This document shows, in pieces, positions 1-8,990 of a DNA stretch of 43,505 nt. Origin of the DNA: Pyrinomonadaceae bacterium (GTDB lineage Bacteria; Acidobacteriota; Blastocatellia; Pyrinomonadales; Pyrinomonadaceae). The stretch spans positions 1 to 43,505 of the forward strand of contig JACCUI010000002.1 in NCBI GenBank assembly GCA_013811945.1, read 5' to 3'. The position numbers were made by a program, and so were the translations under genes. Numbering within the stretch: the first letter of the stretch is position 1; each line of letters opens with the position of its first letter. The notes under the pieces were generated by a model. It saw only the letters and a program-made list of their open reading frames with translations, was not told the origin of the DNA and searched no databases.

Positions 1-885
1 CGGTCTGAATTTTCCCTGATCCATTTCCAGGTCCAGGCGTTTATTGGTGGCGGCAATAACCCGCACGTCGACGCTGATCGCCGTGCCGCTGCCTACGGCC
101 TCGAAGCGTTGTTCCTCGAGTACTCGCAAAACCTTCGCTTGCACGTTCGCGCTCATGTCTCCAACTTCATCAAGAAACAGAGTCGCTCCATCAGCCAGCT
201 CAAACTTGCCTTTTTTGGCGGCAGTCGCACCCGTGAACGCACCCTTCACATGTCCAAAGAGTTCGGACTCGATCAACTCCTCCGGTATCGCAGCCGAGTT
301 GACCTCCACAAAGGGCGCCGAGGCTCGTCGCGATTGAGCATGAATTGCCCGTGCCACCAGCTCTTTCCCGGTGCCTGACTCACCGTAGATCAAAACGCGA
401 CCATCTGTCGGAGCAACCACCGAAATCTGATTGCGAAGCGCGCGCATGGCCACAGACTCGCCCACCATTCGGTACTCTTTCGCTAGCTGGGCAGACATTT
501 CGGCATTCATCAATTCGAGCTGACGCTGGCGCAAAGCATTGCGCACGGTGAGCACCGTCTTTTCTATGGAGAGAGGCTTCTCGATGAAATCAAACGCGCC
601 GAGCTTCGTGGCGCGTACGGCCGTCTCCACATTTCCATGCCCGGAAATAATCACCACGGCGGAGTCGGAGCCGATGGCGCGCAACTGTTGCAGAGTTTCG
701 AGTCCATCAATCCCGGGTAGCCACACATCGAGCAGGATGCAATCATAGGTCCGCCGCTCCAGTGCTTTCAGGCACTCTTCACCACTCGCAACCGCGTCGG
801 CGACGAATCCCTCGTCGCCCATGACTCCGCGCAAGGAGTCGCGAATGCCGCGTTCGTCGTCTACGATGAGAATTGATTCAGACAT
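1..885 (-). CDS. ntrX: NtrX-like sigma-54-dependent response regulator (C-terminus cut by window edge)
   Basis: This is a response regulator that activates sigma-54 RNA polymerase after phosphorylation by its partner kinase. I translated it by hand, because it has no stop inside the window; the ATG at 885 gives 295 residues up to the edge. The receiver domain (about 1-120) has the acidic DDE at 9-11, phosphoacceptor D53 in [11 protein letters not shown] and the conserved lysine in EKP at 102-104. The AAA+ domain begins near 140, with Walker A GESGTGKE (168-175), the sigma-54 contact loop GAFTGA (215-220) and Walker B LFLDE (236-240). The rest of the AAA+ domain and the DNA-binding helix-turn-helix lie outside. 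It sits downstream of the NtrY-like kinase on the same strand, which supports NtrX over other NtrC-family regulators. The gap of about 200 bases between them holds an inverted repeat. Confidence 0.93.
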   Translation of the reverse strand, partial: MSESILIVDDERGIRDSLRGVMGDEGFVADAVASGEECLKALERRTYDCILLDVWLPGIDGLETLQQLRAIGSDSAVVIISGHGNVETAVRATKLGAFDFIEKPLSIEKTVLTVRNALRQRQLELMNAEMSAQLAKEYRMVGESVAMRALRNQISVVAPTDGRVLIYGESGTGKELVARAIHAQSRRASAPFVEVNSAAIPEELIESELFGHVKGAFTGATAAKKGKFELADGATLFLDEVGDMSANVQAKVLRVLEEQRFEAVGSGTAISVDVRVIAATNKRLDLEMDQGKFRP

Positions 886-974
886 CACAAAATAGAAAGT
901 AGGAACGGCTCATTTTCCATTTGGCAATTTGTCATTTTCTCATTGTTTCTTATTTGACATTGGTGGCCTATTGT

Positions 975-1050
975 TTCGTGTTCTTTCGTGGATCGTTCTT
1001 CATCTCTAAGGCAAACAAGCGATCCACGAAATAACACGAATCACCACGAA
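975..1050. repeat. Inverted repeat, TTCGTG family, copy A
   Basis: The left arm at 975-995 (TTCGTGTTCTTTCGTGGATC plus G) pairs with the right arm at 1020-1040 across a loop of about 24 bases. A further CACGAA half-repeat lies at about 1045-1050. Related copies lie near 3652-3695, 19082-19142, 21316-21385 and 21449-21469. It separates ntrY from ntrX and could form a hairpin in their transcript. Confidence 0.8.
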
Positions 1051-1091
1051 TGAGATCAGAAATGAGCTGCTCCTGCCGTTTGCTCCTGCTC

Positions 1092-3344
1092 TTACCCGGG
1101 CAATTCGATCACAAATCGTGCCCCGCGCGGATAATTCGCTTCGGCGCGGATTCTCCCGCGGTGCTCCAGCACTATCCGCTGCACGATTGCTAAACCCAGG
1201 CCGGTTCCCGTTCCCCGCGTAGAAAAATAAGGCTGAAAGAGCCTCTTAAAGTCTCCGGACCTTATCCCGTGTCCCGTGTCTATAACTTCAGCAATCAAGA
1301 GACTACGCGCAGTGTCATTCGTCGTGGCGATTGTGATTCTCCGCTCGCCTTCCATCTCCGCCAGGGCTCCCAGCGCATTGTCAACCAGGTTCACAAATAC
1401 CCGCCTCAACTGTTCCGTATCCAACATCGCTAACGGCATCGTCGCAGCCAGCGTCGTCTCGATCTGTACACCATCATGGCGATCTTCGTACAAGGCGACG
1501 GCGTGACGAACCACCTCATTCAAGTCGGCAGGTTCCAGGCGGGCCAGGGGCAGACGTGCGAAGCGCGAGAACTCGTCTACCATAGCCTTCAGACCGGAGA
1601 CTTCACGCGCGATCGTTTCCGTGCATTCGTCGATCACCTCGGAGATATTGCCCTCATCCGCCGCTGCTTCCCGTGCACCGTTTGACCCGTTCTGGTTGCC
1701 ATTGGCGCCGACACGCCGGTAGGTTTTGGCGATGCGTTCCGCAGACAGTTGAATCGGTGTCAAGGGGTTTTTGATTTCATGGGCCATTCGTCTTGCGACT
1801 TCGCTCCACGCCGCGGCCCTCTGGGCCGCCAGAAGCTCAGACAGATCATCGATGACAAGCACAACCCCCCGCCCCTCGGGCGGAACGCCGCGCAAGGCCG
1901 TGGCTGCCAAAGCGACGGGCAGTGGTCCAGTCTCTTTTGCGAGGGCGCCGGTGAGCTGCGTCTGCTCCGTAGCCTGACCCGTTCGACGCGCGCGCCGCAG
2001 CACCCGATCTAAAACAACTGCATCCTCAGCGCCTATTAGTTGTTCAAGTTTGTCCTGGCCGCCAGGCACGCTACTCAAACGGAGCATTCGGGCAGCTGCG
2101 GCATTGATGGTCGTTACCCGATCATTGCCGTCAAGGGAAACCACTCCTGTCGAGAGCGATTCAAGAACCGTCTCAATGTAATTTCGCCGCTCTTCAAGCG
2201 CCAGATTCTTGTCTCGAAGCTCGTTCGACCCAGCCTCGATGCGACGACGATTCTCTTCAAGCTGCGCCGTCATCTGATTAAACGAATGGGCCAGCAAGGC
2301 GAGCTCGTCCTCGGCGCCGGCAACCACCCGATGTGAGAGATTGCCCCTGGCAATTTCGTTAGAGGCTTCTGCCAGAGCCTTGATTGGCGTAGCAATCCCG
2401 CGCGCCAGGTAGATTGCCACCCAGCTCGACACGAAGAGAAGCATCAGGGTCATCAAGCCCAGCGTGGAGAGCCCGAGCAAACGGACTTTGCGCTGTCTCT
2501 TGACGAGTTTTTGATACTCGCTTTCCGAGCCTGAGATCGTATCGCTCAGGGTGGTGTCAGCTCGCCGTGTTGTTGCCAGGATCACTCTTTGATTGTCAGA
2601 TAAAGGAACCGTGATGACATCAAATCCCTCGCCATCTACCAGACTCTGTCCGACATCTGCTTTTGCCTGACGCGCCCCGTGAAGCAGTGTTTCTAATTCC
2701 CGATTCTCACCTAAGCGACTAACCCGGCTTTGCGCGATGCTCGTTCCATCAGAATCGACGATCTCAGCAGCTGAAAGCTGTCCCCTGGTAACCATCTGAT
2801 TGAGGGTCTCCTGCCGCTCTTCATCCGATTGCTTGCTTAAGACCACTCCGAGCAACGCAGCGGTCTCGCTGAAGCTGCGGTACTGGGCTTCGACTGCTTC
2901 GCGTTGGACTTCACGCGCTTGTTTCACAACGTCCTCACGCAACCCGCCGAACCACTTTTCAAGCGAGCGATTCAGGAAAAGATATGAGAACACGGCCATC
3001 GCGATGATCGGCAGGAAGCTGATGGCAATGAAGTAAACCAGGAGACGGGTTTTTATCTTCGAGCCGAGCTGCAACTCTCGCCGCTCTCGGCGCAGTTTCA
3101 GAAGGTTGCGGACAAAAATAAAAGAGAAGACAACAAATGCTACGAAGTTAAGTGTGGATAGCGCATAAAGGACAAGAGTATCTGAGGCCGTGTCGGGCGG
3201 GACGACGGTCCACAGCCATAACTGTTGCGAGATGATAACTGCGAACAGCAGGAGCACGGTGACGCCGAGCATCCACAACAAGATTCGCCGGCGGCGGGCC
3301 AGTTTTTGCTTTTGGGCATACGGATTTCGGTGTAGATCACTCAT
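1092..3344 (-). CDS. ntrY: NtrY-like membrane sensor histidine kinase
   Basis: This inner-membrane kinase is expected to phosphorylate the NtrX-like regulator encoded downstream. The 750-residue protein has hydrophobic segments near 21-41, 56-80 and 100-124, an extracytoplasmic region to about 290, a further TM near 294-316 and a HAMP domain near 317-370. A PAS-like domain follows at about 385-500. The phosphoacceptor is H522 in [11 protein letters not shown]. The ATPase domain has the N box NLVDNAL (652-658), DTGHGI (689-694) and GTGTGLGL (711-718). Length and domain order match the NtrY family, whose members respond to nitrogen or redox state; the signal here is unknown. A Gly/Asn/Ser-rich insertion near 547-565 inside the dimerisation domain is unusual. 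The ATG at 3344 starts directly before a basic, then hydrophobic, segment as expected. Confidence 0.93.
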   Translation of the reverse strand: MSDLHRNPYAQKQKLARRRRILLWMLGVTVLLLFAVIISQQLWLWTVVPPDTASDTLVLYALSTLNFVAFVVFSFIFVRNLLKLRRERRELQLGSKIKTRLLVYFIAISFLPIIAMAVFSYLFLNRSLEKWFGGLREDVVKQAREVQREAVEAQYRSFSETAALLGVVLSKQSDEERQETLNQMVTRGQLSAAEIVDSDGTSIAQSRVSRLGENRELETLLHGARQAKADVGQSLVDGEGFDVITVPLSDNQRVILATTRRADTTLSDTISGSESEYQKLVKRQRKVRLLGLSTLGLMTLMLLFVSSWVAIYLARGIATPIKALAEASNEIARGNLSHRVVAGAEDELALLAHSFNQMTAQLEENRRRIEAGSNELRDKNLALEERRNYIETVLESLSTGVVSLDGNDRVTTINAAAARMLRLSSVPGGQDKLEQLIGAEDAVVLDRVLRRARRTGQATEQTQLTGALAKETGPLPVALAATALRGVPPEGRGVVLVIDDLSELLAAQRAAAWSEVARRMAHEIKNPLTPIQLSAERIAKTYRRVGANGNQNGSNGAREAAADEGNISEVIDECTETIAREVSGLKAMVDEFSRFARLPLARLEPADLNEVVRHAVALYEDRHDGVQIETTLAATMPLAMLDTEQLRRVFVNLVDNALGALAEMEGERRITIATTNDTARSLLIAEVIDTGHGIRSGDFKRLFQPYFSTRGTGTGLGLAIVQRIVLEHRGRIRAEANYPRGARFVIELPG

Positions 3345-3413
3345 GAAATGCTACGAAGTTTACCATACGGCTTAATGATCCACATTCCGGCCTTCCGAAC
3401 ATTTGGGCTAACG

Positions 3414-3547
3414 AAAGGCGGTTTCATGCAAAGACGCAAAGGGGGCAAAGACGCAAAGACAAGAGATGTCGCAGCGATGAACCCGTCTGCAAGAAGGGGT
3501 TTCTTTGCGTCTTTGGCCCCTTTGCGTCTTTGCGTGAATCCGCCTTT
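3414..3547. repeat. Long inverted repeat built from AAAGACGCAAAG units
   Basis: The arms at 3414-3459 and 3502-3547 are 46 bases each and differ at only about three positions. Each arm carries two copies of AAAGACGCAAAG separated by a G-rich spacer, after a shared AAAGGCGG start. The whole 134-base unit would fold into a long hairpin. It lies between the divergent ntrY and CPBP protease genes, in a gap of about 400 bases where I see no gene. Open frames across it arise from the repeat itself. Confidence 0.85.
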
Positions 3548-3651
3548 GTGAGCGTCGCACTTTCGAGATTTTACAAGGTCTCGATAGGCCAACAACTGAC
3601 AAGATTCTCAGGTCGCCACCCGCTCCCGGTTCCGACCAGATGTAGGAACCA

Positions 3652-3695
3652 ACACGAAATCCTGTTGGTGTCATTTCGTGTGATTTAGTGGATCG
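3652..3695. repeat. Inverted repeat, TTCGTG family, copy B (partial)
   Basis: ACACGAAAT at 3652-3660 is the exact inverse of ATTTCGTGT at 3673-3681. The segment 3675-3695 matches the family arm (TTCGTGTGATTTAGTGGATC plus G), but the opposite full arm is missing. It lies about 55 bases upstream of the CPBP protease start and may overlap its promoter region. Confidence 0.65.
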
Positions 3696-3751
3696 TGTTA
3701 GACGCCATCGTCTAGAATGCCCCCTTCGAGTTAGCTTTACGGCAACATCTA

Positions 3752-4744
3752 ATGGAACCCAGGAAAGTTTTTATCAACAGTGCGGGCCGTCTGCGTAGCG
3801 GCTGGCGTCTCGTGGTGTTTGTACTAGCCTACCTTCTCTTCCTCTTCTTGTTCACCAGCGCAGTGCGAGTGGTTTACGCCGGGGCGATCTATTTCGCTCC
3901 CGGTGTCAGGCTGGGCTTGTACGTTGGAGATGTCGTCTACCGATTGATCATCCTGGCTTCAAGCCTGGCAGCAGGTTACGTCTGCGCTCGCTTGCTCGAA
4001 GGCCTGCCCTGGCGGTCTCTCGGACTCTCGCTTCATGCGGGATGGTTTCGCGATCTCTTAGTCGGTTCAGCAATCGGAATTGCCTCTCTGGCTTTTGCGG
4101 CGGCCATTGCAACTGCAGGCGGCGGATTAGGTTTTATGTTTTCCCCTGCCGGTATTCTTCCCCAGGTTGCGAAAACTCTCGTGCTTTCAGGAGTGCTTTT
4201 TGTCATCGCCGCGTTGGCTGAGGAAGCGCTCTTCAGAGGTTACTCCCTGCAGACTTTGACACGAGCCCGGCTCGCGGTCTTGGGAGTCGTGCTTACCTCT
4301 GTACCTTTCGCGGCAGTTCATCTGCAAAATCCAAACGTGGCCCAGGGCTTCACGTTTGTGAATACCGCACTTGCGGGCGTCTGGCTTGCGGTAGCTTACC
4401 TTCGTACCCGGAGCTTGTGGTTTCCTCTCGGCGTTCACTGGGCTTGGAACTGGGCACTGGGATCGCTTTTTGGTCTACCGGTGAGCGGTATAACCCGAAT
4501 CGCGCCGCACCCCCTTCTGCAGGCCACCGACCTTGGCCCAGCATGGTTGACGGGAGGGAGTTACGGAATTGAAGGCGGACTCGCCTGCACTATCACCCTC
4601 GTCGTCTCCACCCTTTTTATCTGGCACACGCGTTTGGTGTCAGCTTCCGAAGAGATGAGAAGGTTAACCTCACAAGAGAACCCCGCAGACCCGAATCTCG
4701 TAGTATCCCCTGTGCCGCAAACGAATGCTGGAACTGCTGAGTAG
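3752..4744 (+). CDS. CPBP-family (CAAX/Abi) intramembrane metalloprotease
   Basis: This is a polytopic membrane protein of 330 residues with about seven or eight hydrophobic segments. The CPBP/Abi signature is clear: the glutamate pair and arginine in EEALFRGY (157-164), a histidine in AAVHLQNP (about 190) and another in GVHWAWNW (about 229). In Rce1 relatives these residues bind the metal and catalyse proteolysis within the membrane. Bacterial members include putative bacteriocin-immunity and anti-sigma-processing proteases, but the substrate cannot be told here. The C-terminal 40 residues are polar and lie outside the core domain. It stands alone: the upstream gap carries inverted repeats, and the sigma-factor gene starts 149 bases downstream. 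The ATG start precedes the first TM. Confidence 0.9.
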   Translation: MEPRKVFINSAGRLRSGWRLVVFVLAYLLFLFLFTSAVRVVYAGAIYFAPGVRLGLYVGDVVYRLIILASSLAAGYVCARLLEGLPWRSLGLSLHAGWFRDLLVGSAIGIASLAFAAAIATAGGGLGFMFSPAGILPQVAKTLVLSGVLFVIAALAEEALFRGYSLQTLTRARLAVLGVVLTSVPFAAVHLQNPNVAQGFTFVNTALAGVWLAVAYLRTRSLWFPLGVHWAWNWALGSLFGLPVSGITRIAPHPLLQATDLGPAWLTGGSYGIEGGLACTITLVVSTLFIWHTRLVSASEEMRRLTSQENPADPNLVVSPVPQTNAGTAE

Positions 4745-4893
4745 TTATTCTTTGTTAACACTCTTCCCTGCTATCCCGTCTTAATCCGTGTCAGGCAAAG
4801 CCAGGATTGACCTAAAGATTACCGCCTTGCTTTTCAACCTCTTAGACCAAATTGAATGCCAGATGAACACCGGATCCCAGATGAGGCTGTGCA

Positions 4894-5481
4894 ATGTACG
4901 AGGTTGAAGCCATAGACATGCCTCTCATAACAGGCCGGAGGAAACCTTCGATTGCTCTCGTAAACATCGAAGTCGCTCCTGAAGCGATACTCGTGACGGC
5001 AGTCATTGAAGGCAACCACGACCAGTTCGCGCAGCTTTACGATGTCTACGCGCCCCTAGTGCACGGCATCCTGCTGGCGCGCGTGCCGCGAAGCGAGGTG
5101 GAGGATCTCGTGCAAGACATCTTTCTGCATGCTCTCAAGAAGCTTCCCACGCTGCGCGATAGAGCTGCATTCGGACCATGGATAGCAATGATTGCCCGCA
5201 ACCGTGCGATGGACTTTTACAGACAATCGCACCAGACAGTAGAAGTCACCGAGGACCTGCGTAGTACCGACACCTCTGGTTCCAAAGCAACAGAAATGCT
5301 CGACGTTGTCCGCTCGCTTCCAAATGCTTATCGCGAGACTCTCGTCCTGCGGCTCGTCGAGGGAATGACCGGGCCGGAGATTGCAACTCGCACCGGTCTT
5401 ACGCCCGCGTCGGTGCGCGTCAACCTGCATCGCGGTATGAAGCTGCTGCGCGAAAAGCTCGGCTTTAGGGAGGGCTTATGA
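4894..5481 (+). CDS. ECF-family RNA polymerase sigma factor
   Basis: This 195-residue sigma-70-type factor contains region 2 (about 45-110, with EDLVQDIFLHALKKLP and FGPWIAMIARNRAMDFYR) and region 4 (about 137-190, with LPNAYRETLVLRLVEGMT and a helix-turn-helix around TGLTPASVRVNLHRGMKLL). Region 3 is lacking, as in extracytoplasmic-function sigma factors. The N-terminal 35 residues precede the usual start, so an internal start is possible, but GATGAGG lies upstream of the chosen ATG. The stop overlaps the next ATG by four bases (ATGA), so synthesis is probably coupled to that of the membrane protein downstream, its likely anti-sigma factor. Control by that factor and autoregulation are usual for the class; I could not identify the promoter. 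Confidence 0.93.
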   Translation: MYEVEAIDMPLITGRRKPSIALVNIEVAPEAILVTAVIEGNHDQFAQLYDVYAPLVHGILLARVPRSEVEDLVQDIFLHALKKLPTLRDRAAFGPWIAMIARNRAMDFYRQSHQTVEVTEDLRSTDTSGSKATEMLDVVRSLPNAYRETLVLRLVEGMTGPEIATRTGLTPASVRVNLHRGMKLLREKLGFREGL

Positions 5482-6071
5482 ACGACGATTACTTGTGGGA
5501 TCGAACTGGCGAACCAGATCCTCAGATTCAACAACTCGAGCAGGTTCTCGGCACGCTAGGCTATCAAACGCGACCGCTGGAACTACCTGCGCGAGTGCGA
5601 ATTGGCCGTCGGAGAACTTTCTTTCCGCGGCTCGCGATTGCTGCCGCTGTGGCAACGATGCTGGTCGGCGGAGCATTCTGGTTGCTTCTCCATAAGCAAA
5701 CCGCTTTAGTCGGCCTCGAGTCCGTCTCGAATCCTCAGGCCGTGGAGAAGTTGAAGACGGCGCCAGAGAACGTCGCACCTCCACCGAAAGACAAAGGAGT
5801 TCATGAATACACGATTGTTAATGCAGCGCTTGAGAACAAGCCGAAGGGGCGCGGCGTCCGCAAGAACCTGATGACCGGAAACAAACAATTTCGCACCCTC
5901 AGGGCAAGGGAGACTGAGTTAACCGCAAGACATCGTGCCGAAGCTGAAGCCGCCAAAGAGCAATTGATGTTGGCCTTGAGCGTCGCTAGCGCAAAGCTGA
6001 GTCTCGCTCAAAAGAAGGCGCAAGGCACGTATCCCGGGAGCCTGATACGCAACCAACACAAAATAGGATGA
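5478..6071 (+). CDS. Probable membrane anti-sigma factor (single TM)
   Basis: This 197-residue protein has a cytoplasmic N-terminus, one TM near 49-71 and an extracytoplasmic C-terminus. The first residues (DYLWDRTGEPDPQIQQLE) resemble an N-terminal motif I recall from acidobacterial and myxobacterial anti-sigma or FecR-like proteins; that is recognition from memory. There is no zinc-finger HxxxCxxC motif. The distal part is rich in Lys, Ala, Glu and Gln, and 140-190 looks like a long charged helix or coiled coil. The gene overlaps the sigma factor upstream and the DUF4252 gene downstream by four bases each, which strongly supports one transcript. The inferred role is to hold the sigma factor at the membrane until an envelope signal releases it. 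Confidence 0.75.
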   Translation: MNDDYLWDRTGEPDPQIQQLEQVLGTLGYQTRPLELPARVRIGRRRTFFPRLAIAAAVATMLVGGAFWLLLHKQTALVGLESVSNPQAVEKLKTAPENVAPPPKDKGVHEYTIVNAALENKPKGRGVRKNLMTGNKQFRTLRARETELTARHRAEAEAAKEQLMLALSVASAKLSLAQKKAQGTYPGSLIRNQHKIG

Positions 6072-6652
6072 ACGGATCAATCATGAGAACACTTTTCAAG
6101 ACAGTAAAACTCGCTTCGCTCGGGCTGTTGCTGGGTCTCAGCGTCTCTGTGACGGCGCGCGCGCAGAATGCCAGAATAGAGATGGGCCAGCTTGATCACC
6201 TGGGGGCAAAAGCCAGCGAGACGGTGGACGTTAATATTGACGAACGGCTGATGCATCTCACGGCAAAGTTCTTGTCTGGCAAGGACCCGGACGAGGTCAA
6301 AATCAAGGAACTCGTCAATGGCTTGAAAGGAATCTACGTCAAAAGCTTTGAGTTTGAGCGTGACGGTGACTACTCGCAGGCCGACATCGAATCCATTCGT
6401 TTGCAGTTGCGCAGTCCCGCCTGGAGCAAGATCCTGAATGTAAGCAGTAAGAAAGAGGGCAGCGTCGAGGTCTATCTAATGTCCAACGCGGCTCAAGTCG
6501 GAGGGCTGGTGGTAGTGGCCACAGATCTGAAGGAGCTAACCATAGTGAACATTGTGGGTCCGGTGGATCTGGAAAAGCTAAGCCAGCTCGAAGGGCAGTT
6601 TGGCGTTCCCGAGCTGGGAATAGAGAGGACGAAACCTAAGCCGAAGAATTGA
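6068..6652 (+). CDS. Exported DUF4252 protein
   Basis: This 194-residue protein has a signal peptide (KTVKLASLGLLLGLSVSVTA, probable cleavage after ARA near residue 32). The mature part fits the DUF4252 pattern: a paired-helix segment (DERLMHLTAKFLSGKDPDE), the VNGLKGIYVKSFEFERDGDY strand region, and ELTIVNIVGPVDLEKLSQLE near the end. DUF4252 has no established biochemical function; members I recall in Bacteroidota and Acidobacteriota are exported and often near ECF sigma genes. The first ATG overlaps the previous stop (ATGA). An ATG at 6083 would give a more typical signal peptide start (MRTLFKTVKL), so the exact start is uncertain. It belongs to the sigma-factor operon and may be its effector or sensor. 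Confidence 0.83.
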   Translation: MNGSIMRTLFKTVKLASLGLLLGLSVSVTARAQNARIEMGQLDHLGAKASETVDVNIDERLMHLTAKFLSGKDPDEVKIKELVNGLKGIYVKSFEFERDGDYSQADIESIRLQLRSPAWSKILNVSSKKEGSVEVYLMSNAAQVGGLVVVATDLKELTIVNIVGPVDLEKLSQLEGQFGVPELGIERTKPKPKN

Positions 6653-6661
6653 GCAGGAACA

Positions 6662-7213
6662 ATGAAGAGATTACTAGTCCCAACGCTGCTACTTACCTTG
6701 CTTTGGTCCGCACCGGATTCGGTGGCGGAGGCCAAGGGCGATGATTTTGGCGCCGTCGTGAAGGTAGTGGAGGAGTTCTATGGCGTCAAACACAAGGGCA
6801 TTCCCTTTCTCGCTAAGGCTGGAATTAAAGCCGCAACCGCTGCTGCGCATCTCGCCGGCGGATCCAAGAAGAGACTGGCCGAAGCGGGCAGTGTGAAACT
6901 GGCGTTCTTTGAAGATCAGCAATTCAGCGCAAAAGGCGGCTTCTCAGACTTCAGGGCGACCCTTAAAGCAAGGCTTGCGGGAAGATGGCTGCCCTTCATC
7001 CAGGTACTCTCACTAAATGACGAGGCACAGACTTACGTCTTTCTCCGGGATGCTGGTCCTAAGTACACGGTTCTGGTGGTGACCATCGAAAAGCACGACG
7101 CCACGGTGGTTCAGGTCAATTTGGCGCCCCAGACGCTGGCGATGCTGATGCAGAACCCCAACGATATGGGAAGAGCAATAATGGACGACGCAACGACTGA
7201 CGATCGGGAGTAA
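6662..7213 (+). CDS. Exported protein of unknown function in the sigma-factor operon
   Basis: This 183-residue protein begins with a signal peptide (MKRLLVPTLLLTLLWSAPDS, cleavage probably near residue 23-25). The mature protein has an amphipathic region around 28-65, then alternating strands (VKLAFFEDQQF, WLPFIQVLSLND, TYVFLRDAGPKYTVLVVTI) and a final helix after LAPQTLAMLM. The plan of a helical start, strands and a VVTIEKHDATVVQVNL segment recalls the DUF4252 neighbour, so it may be a diverged paralogue; this is inference. No catalytic motif is visible. It starts nine bases after the DUF4252 gene and ends five bases before the VWA gene, so the genes are almost certainly cotranscribed. Confidence 0.8.
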   Translation: MKRLLVPTLLLTLLWSAPDSVAEAKGDDFGAVVKVVEEFYGVKHKGIPFLAKAGIKAATAAAHLAGGSKKRLAEAGSVKLAFFEDQQFSAKGGFSDFRATLKARLAGRWLPFIQVLSLNDEAQTYVFLRDAGPKYTVLVVTIEKHDATVVQVNLAPQTLAMLMQNPNDMGRAIMDDATTDDRE

Positions 7214-7218
7214 AGATT

Positions 7219-8571
7219 ATGAGATCGAAGAACATTTTTGCCGCCAGGACCTTCATGTTTGGACTGGCACTGCTTTTTCCGGTAGCTCAACCCACGCCAA
7301 CGATGGCCCAGGAAGTTGCAGACACTATCCGGGTCAACACCCGAGTGGTATTCATGGATGCCCTCGTCAAAGATAAACGAACCGGAGTGCCCATCTCTGA
7401 TCTCAAGCCTGAGAACTTTGAAGTCTTCGACGACGGCAAGCTTCGCCCCATTTCTTACTTCACTCGTGAGGGTGAGGCGCGTAAACCACTCGCCTTGGTG
7501 TTGATTCTTGATCTCAGAGATGACGGCGCCGGGAGATTTCTCAGGCGCCCGGAGGTTCTTGAAACCATCGCTGGCGAGCTCACAAAACTCTCGCCGGAAG
7601 ACGAAGTAGCAATTATGGCCGTCAATTTCGATGAAGATCGAAGCCGAAAGATGCTCACGGACTTCACACGCGATCGGAACCAGATCGCCGCCGCTTTGAA
7701 GCAGGTGCCGGCTCTAATGGTCTCAGAAGACGAACGGATCCGCGCGATGATAAACGCCAGCGGAAAAGACACACCCGCGTCGGACGACACTTCCGACCGC
7801 ATCCGAGGAGACAGAACCGAGGCTGACATGGGTGCGGTGCGCTCCCAGTTAGAGCTTAATAAGCCCGCCGAGAACCCGGCCTCAAATCAAAACATCCTTG
7901 CTGTGGAAACTTACAAGGACCCCAGGACTGGCGTGACCATTATTCGCACCATCATGAAAGATGGCACGGTCGCCGCGAGGCGCGAGAGTAAGACTGGCAA
8001 GGTAAATGTAGCAACCGGCGAAGAGTACAGCCTGTACGCCGCAGCGCGGGAAATTTCGGCGATTGCGACTGTTCACCGGCCCAACTCCCGGGCTGCAATC
8101 GTCTGGGTGACGGATGGAATCATTCCGATAATCGTCGAAGACCGCAATGCCACCGCAGATCTTCTAATACGTTCGAATGTGACTTTTAACTCACTGACAG
8201 TTAGCATGCGGACTCTCTACAAGTTTCTGCTCCCCTTCGCCAAACCAGTCGGCAACTGGATTGGCATGAGTTTCTCTGGCAGTGCCAAGTATCTGGCTAA
8301 GCAATCCGGTGGCGAAGCAGTGCAGGTCAGCCGCACAGGGGACTATGCGCGCGGTCTTAGCAAGATCATAGGAAATCTTACCGCCCGCTACAGTCTGGGC
8401 TTCACGCTCACAGAGGAAGAAAGGGATGACGGGCGGCTACACAACCTGGAAATTCGAGTTAAAGCGCCGGACGCTAAAGGCAAGCAGCGCAAACTGGAAG
8501 TAAACTCGCGACGGGGTTACTCCATGACAACCGCTACGGAGAAAGAGGCGACCGCTTCGAGAGCGCAGTAA
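7219..8571 (+). CDS. Exported VWFA-domain protein of the acidobacterial type (TIGR03436-like)
   Basis: This 450-residue protein has a signal peptide ending near AQA-like residues 28-31. The N-terminal strand module VRVNTRVVFMDALVKD... through LKPENFEVFDDGK (63-74) is the hallmark of the acidobacterial VWFA-related family. The von Willebrand A domain follows from about 90 to 420 and holds a long, charged insertion near 185-275 (KDTPASDDTSDRIRGDRTEA). The usual metal site DxSxS is not intact: the strand LALVLILD is followed by LRDDG, with no serines. Near the end, RYSLGFTLTEEERDDGRLHN resembles the closing segment of the family. It is probably periplasmic or surface-exposed and binds protein partners. 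It is the last gene of the operon; its function in the stress response is unknown. Confidence 0.88.
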   Translation: MRSKNIFAARTFMFGLALLFPVAQPTPTMAQEVADTIRVNTRVVFMDALVKDKRTGVPISDLKPENFEVFDDGKLRPISYFTREGEARKPLALVLILDLRDDGAGRFLRRPEVLETIAGELTKLSPEDEVAIMAVNFDEDRSRKMLTDFTRDRNQIAAALKQVPALMVSEDERIRAMINASGKDTPASDDTSDRIRGDRTEADMGAVRSQLELNKPAENPASNQNILAVETYKDPRTGVTIIRTIMKDGTVAARRESKTGKVNVATGEEYSLYAAAREISAIATVHRPNSRAAIVWVTDGIIPIIVEDRNATADLLIRSNVTFNSLTVSMRTLYKFLLPFAKPVGNWIGMSFSGSAKYLAKQSGGEAVQVSRTGDYARGLSKIIGNLTARYSLGFTLTEEERDDGRLHNLEIRVKAPDAKGKQRKLEVNSRRGYSMTTATEKEATASRAQ

Positions 8572-8696
8572 GGGAGAACGCAAGAACCGCCAGATGGCCC
8601 CATCAAAGATCAGCACTGTCCCAACATTAGTTGAACAGGCGGGTCAGGATTAAAGGCCGCGAAAACTTAGAACGGGAAGCGTAGCGTCACGTTTGC

Positions 8697-8869
8697 TACA
8701 GAACCGGGAGCGGTAGCGACCGCATTCAAGCAGGCACTATTCAAGGCAGCGAGCGAGGGTTATGTTGCGCATTGGTTCAGATGGCAGCGAGTCGCCTAGG
8801 TTAAGAGATCAAGTAGCAATTCAATCGTAAGCTGGTTGAGTGCGGTTCGCTACCGCTCCCGGTTCTGTA
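8697..8869. repeat. MITE-like inverted repeat (ACAGAACCGGGAGCGG family)
   Basis: The left arm at 8697-8729 (TACAGAACCGGGAGCGGTAG and onward) and the right arm at 8836-8869 are inverse copies, differing by one extra base and one substitution. A diverged direct copy of the same core lies just upstream at about 8670-8695. The gap 8572-8990 sits between the ends of two convergent genes and holds no gene I can recognise. A related element is at 23110-23279, and the flank 8860-8906 is also shared with 23372-23418, so the unit may extend beyond the arms. No transposase is encoded. Confidence 0.75.
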
Positions 8870-8990
8870 GAGATGATGATCCCAGTCGGGAATGAAATCG
8901 ATTACACCGGTCGTCCGAGCTAGCTCTTTGTTCGCAACGTTAATCCACATGTCACTCAACGGTGCGACAGTGTGATCCAGGGTAGGTTAT

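Noticed and set aside
3341..3674. Overlapping open frames on both strands in the ntrY-protease gap
   Set aside because: They are translations of the AAAGACGCAAAG hairpin and give repetitive Arg/Gln/Lys-rich peptides.
5056..5430. Minus-strand open frame of 124 codons opposite the sigma factor
   Set aside because: The plus-strand sigma factor has both conserved regions; the opposing frame has none.
8572..8990. CRISPR-like repeats
   Set aside because: The repeated units are inverted and degenerate, not regularly spaced direct repeats with unique spacers.
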